Position numbers and translations under genes: made by a program. From NCBI GenBank assembly GCA_947652605.1, contig OX393583.1, positions 6,365,222 through 6,429,221 on the forward strand: a DNA stretch of 64,000 bases, written 5' to 3'. How positions within the stretch are numbered: the stretch's first letter is position 1; each line of letters starts with the position of its first letter. This document shows positions 1-9,600 of this stretch, one piece after another. The notes below the pieces were generated by a model that saw only the letters and a list, made by a program, of their open reading frames with translations, was not told where the DNA came from and did not search any database. This stretch comes from Elmis aenea. Its lineage: Eukaryota > Arthropoda > Insecta > Coleoptera > Elmidae.

Positions 1-204
1 GAAATATACACTCAGGCTATTTTATTTTTTTGGCTACCATAAAAGTTTCGAAAAAAATGTTTTGAAAGGCGGAAGCAATAGAGCAAAATGCTCCTCTTTC
101 TGAAGACTTTTTGTAGAAGCTTAAATTTTTGTAAAATAATTCATGGCGCTCTAGATTTTGACAAAAAGCTAAAATAACCAAATTTTTAAATCTTAACCCA
201 TAAG

Positions 205-1128
205 TAGGGATTGTAAATTTACCGACTTTTTGAATTACCGGTAATTCGGTAAAACTGTCAATCAAAACCGGTTTACCGGTAAATCATATTATTATATATA
301 TTTATATTATATTGTTTCTTTTTAGATTTTTTACGGTTACTAACATTTTTAATGTAGTGTTCGCAGTTTATCCGCGTCTCTCCTATAGTGAGAGCTTGCC
401 GAAACGTCGAGCCAATTTAAATATTACCCGGATAAACTCCGAAAACCATATTAAAAATAAATATATTTATATACATTTATTTATTATGGAACTGATTGAG
501 ATAGTTGAAGCCTAAACTATCCCAATTAGTTTCATACAATATATTAGTTAACAGCCATTAATGTATCTAATATATTTTTATGTAATATTAATATAACACA
601 ATATAAAATGACAATATATATTATATAAAATAAAAATATTACAAAAAATATAATCCAGCATTACAAAAAACACATGAAAATAAAACTATTCAGAACATAA
701 AATAAAAAATGATTTAACATAATATACCAATGTTGTCAAGCTATTAACAACATTTTTTATTTTAAACTTTTCTTAAAAAATAACCACGTAGAAAATATAA
801 TTTATCTTAACTATCGTCTCCTAATTGCGACCTAATTTTTGTACAAAATAATCCAGCCGCGGAAAAAGCTTTTTCGGATTCTACTACACTTGTTGGTCGA
901 GTAGTGAGTAAACAATCAAACAATCATATGCCATTTGTATGCTTTCCCCTTATTTTTTCTCTTTGAAAATACGTCAATTTTTTTTCGATTATTTGATTTA
1001 GATTTTTATCCTGATTAGAAAGACATTGTAAAATTACCGGAATTACCGGTAAAAAACTGGCAAATTACCGGTAAAATTTGAAGAGCATTTTTTGCGATTT
1101 ACCGGTAAACCGGTTATTACAATCCCTA
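205..1128. mobile_element. hAT element, non-autonomous, 8-bp TSD
   Basis: Ends are TAGGGATTGTAA on the left and TTACAATCCCTA on the right, flanked on both sides by the perfect 8-bp direct repeat CCCATAAG (197-204 and 1129-1136), which is the hAT hallmark. Both subterminal regions are rich in repeated ACCGGTAA/TTACCGGT blocks, probably transposase binding sites. The interior is AT-rich, with a decayed transposase tail on the minus strand (811-902) and a small fold-back patch around 363-440. Confidence 0.9.
811..902 (-). pseudogene. hAT transposase C-terminal dimerisation remnant
   Basis: Read on the minus strand, this stretch gives residues resembling the hAT C-terminal dimerisation motif: PTSVVESEKAFSAAG followed by F-x-x-K-x-R-S-x-L. 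The family consensus there is a serine/glutamate-rich core followed by FS..G and a conserved R..L. It sits inside the element at 205-1128, in keeping with an internally deleted autonomous hAT. No intact frame extends from it. Confidence 0.7.
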
Positions 1129-1136
1129 CCCATAAG

Positions 1137-1914
1137 TGGTGATTTGGGGGTTATCAACTCCATGAAAATTAAGAATTGAGCCGTTTATTTTATAGTGGGG
1201 CAAGTCCCTATATGTTATTGCGAAATATTTAAAGGGTTGCGTTTTAATAGATTCAAAAATATTTGTAAGTACTATTAGACAACTTTTATGTATTTGAAGG
1301 TTTTGGATAATGTAATGTAAATTAATGTTTTTCTACAATGGAGGATGCTCGATCTTTCATCTGCCCTTCAGCCATTTTCCCCTCTGTATTTCTAAAGTGT
1401 ACGGGCATCAAAAATAATAAGTGTTTTCGAGTTATTTTGATTATTTTCCATTTGACGCTCCCCATATCACCTGGCCAAAGACTTAATATACCTTTTGTGT
1501 TATCGTTTTGTGTAAAATCTATTGTTAAATACCTTTAGTTTTCTAATATATACCTTTTTCTGCGACCATTTCTAGTTAGTTTAATATTTGTAACAAATGG
1601 TCATTCTTAAGTATTTTTTGTGGCTCTACAAAAAAAAATACTGCATCGAATGATACTCAAAAATGTTCTGTTCTTAATGGAAAGTACGTTTTTTTTGTAC
1701 AAACTGAAGTTAACTTGGTCAGTTCTAAAAAAAGTCTTTGCCAGGGCCCCCAAAACATATATTTCAAATTAGGGCTTATCTAACGCAATCTCTCTAGTAA
1801 CTTGACAAGAATTACCCTAGCAGTCACGGATAAATATCTGTATTGTAGGTGCTTCTAGAAGAAAAATGCTTCAATAATAATTGTACTAGGGAACAAATTA
1901 TCACTCTCACTATA
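1137..1914. other. AT-rich spacer, no gene seen
   Basis: I see no coding pattern, splice-bounded exon or terminal repeat here. The 66-residue frame starting at 1338 has no family resemblance and no codon bias. Confidence 0.4.
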
Positions 1915-2677
1915 CAGGGTGTCCCAGATTACATTTCCAGCATGGGGATCTCTCTTATTATAAGAGATACAGGTTTGTCTAAATTAGATGATTATTCCTT
2001 AGTATAAGAGGAGCCACAATCAATTTTTAAAGTACAAAATTCCTCGTACTTCAGATGCTCTAGCACAGGGATGCCCCATTTGGGGGCGCGACGAATGATG
2101 CGGGGAGCGCAATGACAGCCATGATATAATTTTAAACGAAAAAATTATGTTTATTTCACATTTCATATAATTTTTCTGTTAACAATGTTGTATTTCTCTA
2201 ATATTTCGTATCGGTTGATCGAAAATTATTGATGCCTGCTAACTTCAAAGCAAAAAACAAATTGTGGGGGGCGCAAGTTGACATGCTGAAAAATGGGGGC
2301 ATAATATAAAAAGTTTGCGCACCCCTGCTCTAACAAACAATATAAAAATGTAGAATTTCGTTTTTCTCACATAAGTTTTTTGTCTTAATCATTATATCAG
2401 TTTCATTTGTACCTTCTGAAGGTACTTTTTTATGTAGAATGTAACTATTATCTTAGATTTTTTTGATCACTTTTCATTTCTTAGATATTACCCCTAACTT
2501 CAATTTTTCTTATGGCCCGTCAAGTTGGCTTTGCAATAGTTGCTTTTTCACCTCTTTCTAACGATATGTCTTTTGTTGTATCTATTTAAATAAATACCTC
2601 TGAAAATCTAGAAAAACCGTATTTCACTAATATTATTCTAAGTTAGCTATGCTGGAAATGTAATCTGGGACACCCTG
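1915..2677. mobile_element. MITE family A (CAGGGTGTCCCAGATTACAT ends)
   Basis: Inverted ends: CAGGGTGTCCCAGATTACAT at the left and its complement ending CACCCTG at 2677, each flanked by TA. This suggests a Tc1/mariner-type TA target duplication. Other family A copies are partial: 48838-49160 and short remnants near 9801 and 38061. The copy is split by a hAT insertion at 2066-2327. Confidence 0.85.
2066..2327. mobile_element. Small hAT element nested in MITE family A
   Basis: Left end CAGGGATGCCCC, right end (complement) CAGGGGTGCGC. The flanks CTCTAGCA (2058-2065) and CTCTAACA (2328-2335) match at 7 of 8 positions, fitting an aged hAT duplication. It is GC-richer than its host, with G-runs near both ends. 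Confidence 0.8.
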
Positions 2678-2679
2678 TA

Positions 2680-3699
2680 TATTATCACTTCTGCTTGATT
2701 AAGTTAGCATAATACAATGTAAATGAAACATAAAAATAATTGAATATTTGACAACATTTACGTTTAAAACTGTGCACTTAAAGTGTTCATCCAATTTTTA
2801 TTTATATTTTGTCTCGTTCCATTTTGTTAGTTGTTGGTTTAAATCTATTTTTAACTTTTCTTTAAGCACTAGCATATAAATTAAAAAGCAGCAATATAAG
2901 TAGATCGAAAATTCATTTTTAAAAACAGTGAGTTGAAAACCGCTCGCGAAATAATGATTTTAAAGCAAGGCCGACTGGATGGAATATGCTGCAATGCTAA
3001 ACCCCTGGAGATTATAGCTTTTTATCTTCTGAAAATTTATTCAAAATCGCAAACTCGCGTTCATTTTAAATATAAGCGCCTTAAAAAACTTTTTTTTTTA
3101 CATTATAGTACATCATTTCAAAAGAAGATATATTAAAAACCGTGCTTCTACAGTATTTACTCAATAAATAATATTATAAATCAAATATCCGATCCGAGAC
3201 AACGTAAAATCACTTTTTATACATCATTTATCATTTGAAACAACAATATATTAATCGGAATCGGTAAACATGTTTACGATTTGGCTGTAAAACAAATATT
3301 TTCCACTTTATTTCATTTTTAAACTTAAATAAAGCGTGCTATTCAACGTTAAAAAAATAAATGCCGAGATCAAATATCGACACTTTTCAATTTGTTTACA
3401 CATTTGAGCAACCGCTTGTCAGTCAATGGAATAATTAAATGAGTAATTTTCTGAAATAAGTCATCAGAACAGATTCTTCAATCAGAGAGCGTTGCTGTTA
3501 AAAAAAAAAACTAGCACGAAAGATTATTTTAAAAAGTTATTTAATAAATTTAAACAACATCGTGTTTGTTTGGATAATAAATATTCGTTTTCTCGATTAA
3601 ATCGTTCAATATCCGTTGATGATCGGTTAACTTAAACAAACAACCATTGCAATATTATTATCGTATTATTTATAATAACAAAGTTATTTTTTCTTGCAG
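2680..3699. other. AT-rich stretch upstream of first seen LC3 exon
   Basis: The LC3 gene needs a short first coding exon ending one base into a codon. I searched this stretch for an ATG followed by a basic, phenylalanine-containing peptide and a donor, and found none that fits. The first exon may lie to the left of the window. Confidence 0.35.
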
Positions 3700-6600
3700 A
3701 AATTAGAAAAGAAGAAGTTATGGCCATTAGAAGTAGATTTCCCACTAAAATACCGGTAAGTAAATACCCACGCAAAATTTGAAGATTTATGCATTTTTTT
3801 TTATACAAGAAAAGTTGATAGATTTTTGAATTACTCAATCAATTCATTTTTAGCACAACTATAGGCTTCAGTTAAATTTCAGTCATGGCTTATGTGTCTA
3901 AAAATAATTGCTTCTTGAAGAAAATCTATAACAGTTTTGGCACTTCTAGTCTCTTATTTAAATGTACCTATAAAAAAATAATCTACCCACGAAGAGACGA
4001 GAGTCGAGAAACTGGACAAGATTTTTTAATATACAGGGTGTGTATAAATTGGCGGAAGCGCTACACGTGACGATGTTCATCTTAAAATTCTAAGTAGAAA
4101 ATCTTTATGCAAAAATGTTGTACCATGCTACGTATGGCCTCAGGAACAATTTAAAAATACAAAAATTTGGCAACATGCATCCATTGATTTGCGTTTGGAC
4201 ATTTTTTTATCAGCAATTTTTACTTAGGTATTTATAATATTTGTTCGAACTGAAAGCCTTCAGTTCGTAAACATAGCTGCAAACTTTTGGGTATCGTAAA
4301 ACACAAACTAGAAATAATTACGAGAAAAACAGAGATGACAGCTAATGACAATGTTGCCATATGTATTATTTTCATTCAAATCAGTGATTTCCATATTTTC
4401 AACACCAATTTTTGAAAGGAAGAACACAATATCTAGGAAAAAATACTATTCGAAATTTATTTTCATTCCAAATTGCAGCTTTTTCATTTGCAAGTATTAA
4501 ATAATAACGCTTATTAAAGGACTAAATGTCGAAACTTTGAGGACCTCTTGCAGACACAGCAAGCATGGTACAACATTTTCGTATTAAGATTTTCTACTTA
4601 GAATTTTACGAAGAACATCGCTACGTGTAGCGCTTCCGCCAATTTTTACACACCCTGTATACCAGTTTTAAGACTTCTTACTAATAATTATTAGAATGTA
4701 TAAGAAAATAATCTACCCACGAAGAGACGAGAGTCTAGAAACTGGTTCAGATTTTTTTAAAGAAGTGATGTATCTTCAACCCAACACCTTTTTAATAAAA
4801 TTTCGTAATGTAAATTTAGAAATTGCACCTTTGATTTTCATTAATTTTTTTAATTTAATAAAATTATTTACCTTTAAAAAATCTGTAAATGGTACTCCAA
4901 AAACATTTTCGTGAAACTAACCTAACCCAACAAAAAATTTAATTGAAACATGTTTTCACATCAAAGACGAATTTTTCAAGTAAATACAAAATTTTTGAAA
5001 TTAAAATATCAGGATTCTTAGAAATAATGTTTATGTATTATTGTTTAATAATAAAACAAAATTTATACAACTTTAACAAACAAATATAGAACTCAAAAGA
5101 GCTCAAATCCGATTCGACAATATTATTAAAAAATAACGAAGTATTTCTTGTATAAAAAAGCCAGTACAATAATTCTTTCAAGAATAATAAAAGATTAAAA
5201 AATGGCTAAAAATCGACAAAAATTTTGCATTTAGCGTGATTTAATTTTTATGGTGTTCTTTAATTACACTTGGCAGTTAAAAAGATCCTCCATTTACTAA
5301 AGAACAATACATAAACAAATTAAAATGTAATTTACAGTTTAACCCAAAATAAAGGAGGTTAGAATCCAGAAGTATTTTAGTACGAGTCCAAAAGATTTTA
5401 TTCCTACCCGTTTATTGTGCTTAGGAATCACCTCCTAGAACATTATGGTATTATTTTGAAACACCCTGTACTTCAAGTTACAAAAATTGTTCAGTTTTTC
5501 TACGAAAGGTTTGGGGGGTAGTTTTTTAAATAACAACAGTAGTTCACTTTCCCCAACACTATACAGGGTGTGTATAAATTGGCGGAAGCGCTACACGTGG
5601 CGATGTTCTTCATAAAATTCTAAGTAGAAAATCTTAATACAAAAATGTTGTACCATTCTTGCTGGGTCTGCAAGAAGTCCTCAAAGTTTTGACGATTTGG
5701 AATAAAAATAAATTTTTAATAATATTTTTTCCTAGATATTGTTTTTCCTTTCAAAAATTGGTGTTGAAAATATGTTAATCACTGATTTGAATGAAAATAA
5801 TACACATAACAACATTGTCATTAGCTGTCATCTCTGTTTTTCTCGTAATTATTTCTAGTTTGTGTTAGACGATACCTAAAAGAATGCAGCTATGTTTAAG
5901 AACTGAAGGCTTTCAGTTCGAACAAATATTATAAATATCTAAGTAAAAATTGCTAATAAAAAAATGTCCAAACGCAAATCAATGGATGCATGTTGCCAAA
6001 TTTTTGTATTTTTAAATTGTTCCTGAGGCCATACGTAGCATGGTACAACATTTTTGCATAAAGATTTTCTACTTAGAATTTTAAGATGAACATCGTCACG
6101 TGTAGCGCTTCCGCCAATTTATACACACCCTGTATATGCAACAAGTTTGATTTTACTGAGCAAAATTCAGTGATAAAATTTGGGTTTTTCGTGTTATCAT
6201 GTAGTTTTCTTTATAAATTTCAAAAAAAATTACTATTTGATCTGTTATATTTTAAAGGCAACTTGTACAGTTTTGCAATCCCTTCTTTAAATCTGCTAAC
6301 TTTTGGATACGTTTCATAACACGAAATATGTTTGTAAAATTTAAATTTTATTATTTTCAGATAATAGTACAAAGGTTTTCCAAGGAAACCCACCTACCTC
6401 ATCTAGATAAATCCAAGTTTTTAGTACCACAAGAAATAACCATGTCCCAGTTTTTAACAATAATCAGGTCAGTAAATAAGCTATTTATTATTTTAACATT
6501 ATTATCGCCAATTAAAGTAGTGCATGTTGACATCAAATTTATTATTATATTTTTGTTAATCGGCATAAATAACAATGTATCAGACGTGACGCGTCTTGCT

Positions 6601-9600
6601 CGTAAAAAAATATTTTCCAATACGAAAAATACAAGTTGAAGTCGGAAGTTCAAATTTTTAATCAAAATCGTGACTAATACGCGGGTGGTGTCCGGTCTAA
6701 ACAATTTTGGAGGCAACGAATTGCGAACACAGTGGCGTAGTTGGAGTTTGTGCAGCCCGGGGCGGTCCCTGAGTTTGCCGCCCCTCTCAATAAGGGTTGC
6801 CAACTCTTGATTTTTCCAAAAGCAAACAGAGAAAGACACAAAAAAGTCGGGGGAAAGACAAAATGCGCTGCAGGCGATATTTTTGAATTTTAAATGTTCA
6901 AACGTGTTTTAATGTAAAGTTAGATCATGTAGAGCAGCGATTCTTAACCGGGGGGCCGTGAAAGATTTTAAGGGCGCCGCGAAAAATTTATAAAATGTCT
7001 TTACTTTTTAAAATAATGCAATCTTTAAAAAAAAAATTTTTTGCTCCTTATTTCATCACTCGAACCATAGGAGAGATATCTTTTTAAATAAATCGTAATA
7101 TTTTTGTTAAGTACTACAAATTAGGGGGCCGCGATAATATTTTAGGATGGTTAGGGGACCGCGACTACTAAATGGTTAAGAACCACTGATCTAGAGTACT
7201 TAACCATCATCCAAAATTACCAATATTTTCATCACGCACCTACTTAAAAACCTCCCAAAAATAATTGTATTTACAAACGGGTAATGAAAAACCGTCATTA
7301 CACCATTGTTCGAAACTTTTGCACATCTTAATTTACAAATAATTAGACGAATGGTTAATATAGAAAGGGGTTTATACCTCAAACCAAATGTTCGCAATAG
7401 AACGGAAGTGAAAAATCCCTTTTACAACAGTTTAAAACTGCATGGAATTTAATGCCCAAAAAAAATTAAATGTTTCATAATTTTATTTAATAGTTGGTAC
7501 CCTATCACAATTTTATTACTTGGAATTTGTGTCGTTACAAGGGGGCGGGTTTTCAGTGTAGCTCGTTTTACCCTCTAACGCCGAAAATAATTCCTTTTTT
7601 TTATGTGAATTTTTCATTGGCACTAGCGCTAGTTGTCAGCACTGATTAATGTATCTACTGTTCCTTCATTACCCCGAGATTTTAATTTTTACCCCATTTG
7701 GGTAGACTAAAAGTGCCGCCCCCTACTTTTATCGTTTCCTTTAGGGGGTGTAGCTTTGAAAGAAGACGTTTTCGGAAAAGATTTTATAAAAAAGACCTTA
7801 ATATTCGACATGATAGGAATTACCTCCCGAAATTTTTCGCAATATTTATTAGTCACAGGCATATTTATCAAAATTTTACACCAGTATAAACTTAAAAATA
7901 AAATAAAATAACGTTTATACATTTGTATAAATTCATCATCTAAATTTTGCTCTTTTTTTATACAGAAATCTGTATTTGGAATTAGTGAAAGTACTCTATT
8001 TCATATTTAAGTATGTTCACTTTATTAATTAACGATTTATTTTAATTGGAAAATATTTTTAGCAATACAATTGTAATTAGCAGCTATGGTGCAATGTTGA
8101 CAAAAAGAGATAAACAGTTTTAGATATTTAGATATTTTACATATTAAAACAAATAATAAACAATGCATCTTATGGTGCCTGTCCACGTGAGAGTAAACAA
8201 CTCTCGATAGCAGCGTCGCCAAGGATACAGCCCCTGAGAGTAACTCGCGATTGGCTGTATCCTAGGCGACGCTGCTATCGAGAGTTGTTTACTCTCACGT
8301 GGACAGGCACCATTAAAGAAGCCTTTTTGCTTCTTTTTTTTTAATGAATTATAAATGGATTTATCTATCCTGATATTTGACCTCAAACTAATTAAAATTA
8401 TTAAAATTATTTAAAAAAATCACAAATACCACGAAACAAAACACAAATATTGTTATTTATGGAGGATTATAAGTCAAGCAGAACATTATACAACAGAGAA
8501 AAATAACAATCGTTCATATTTAATTGATTATGTAATTTTTGTGTGCTAAATATAGAGTTTTCTGTTGTTTTTTTTAAGTTGTGTATTAGTGCTGCACAAA
8601 AGACTTTAATTTTTTGCCATATTTAATAATTTTAATTTGCTTAGATTACAAATATCAAAATGAATAGGTAGGTAAAAATTACATTTCAAAATTAAAAGCA
8701 GGAAGAAATAAAAGTTTTTTTAGTCTGTCGAGGGTGACTATGGTTTTCATTTAAAGAATGCAAGATTGTTTATTTTATGATATAAAATGTGTGAACAAAT
8801 GAAAGTGCCGAATGTATGCCAAGAATATAAGAACATATTCAACTTGTTTCTTGTATTTCTACAAATAACTACAAGCGAAATATTCAAGATTCAATTTCAG
8901 TTTTACATCCGTGTCTGGAATGCATGAAATATTGAAAGAATAAAAAAATTAAAGCATCTCCGAGTACCTCTATGAAAGCAGAACTTTTTTCCTACATTGT
9001 TTGATATTTTGAAACAAGCACATATTCATTGATGAGTTTAACTCTTTCACTGTCGGGTAATTTTTGTATGCACAGGTCGTCTGTGTCGGGTTTTTGTTTT
9101 TAAAAGAAAAATTCTGGTGGATGCGCCGGGTTAAAAATGAAGCTAATTTTAAGACAAATTATCTATTATCTTTGTTATTAGGGGAGAAACAAAAAAGTTT
9201 TATGCACAAAAGTAGTTGGAATTTATTATTAAAATAGCTTTATAACCTACAATTATTTTTAAATGCACAGAGTATTTAGTTTTCGAGAATCAATATGCAA
9301 CTTTACTATTTCAAATGGAACACTGTATATTTTACCGTTTTCTTGTAGATAAATTAATTGCCTTTGACAAATATTAAGCATGTTTTTGTCTTAAGTTAAT
9401 ATTTCCAGAGTTATTAGTCTGGTGGATGCGTAGGGTCAAAAATTAAGCTAATTTTAAGAAAAATTATTTATTACCTCTATTATTAGGGTAGTTACAAAAA
9501 AGTTTTCTTTCACAAAAACTGTTGGAAATCATGAGTTACATAATCTAATTATACATTTGTCAAATCTTCATAAAATAAATTGCATAAAACTTTTCTGCAA

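Noticed and set aside
3361..3418. MPRSNIDTF.. followed by GTCAGT as LC3 exon 1
   Set aside because: The join to the exon at 3700 gives the wrong phase, and the peptide does not resemble an ATG8 N-terminus.
6399..6839. 146-residue minus-strand frame over the second LC3 exon
   Set aside because: Antisense to a recognised exon and without family resemblance.
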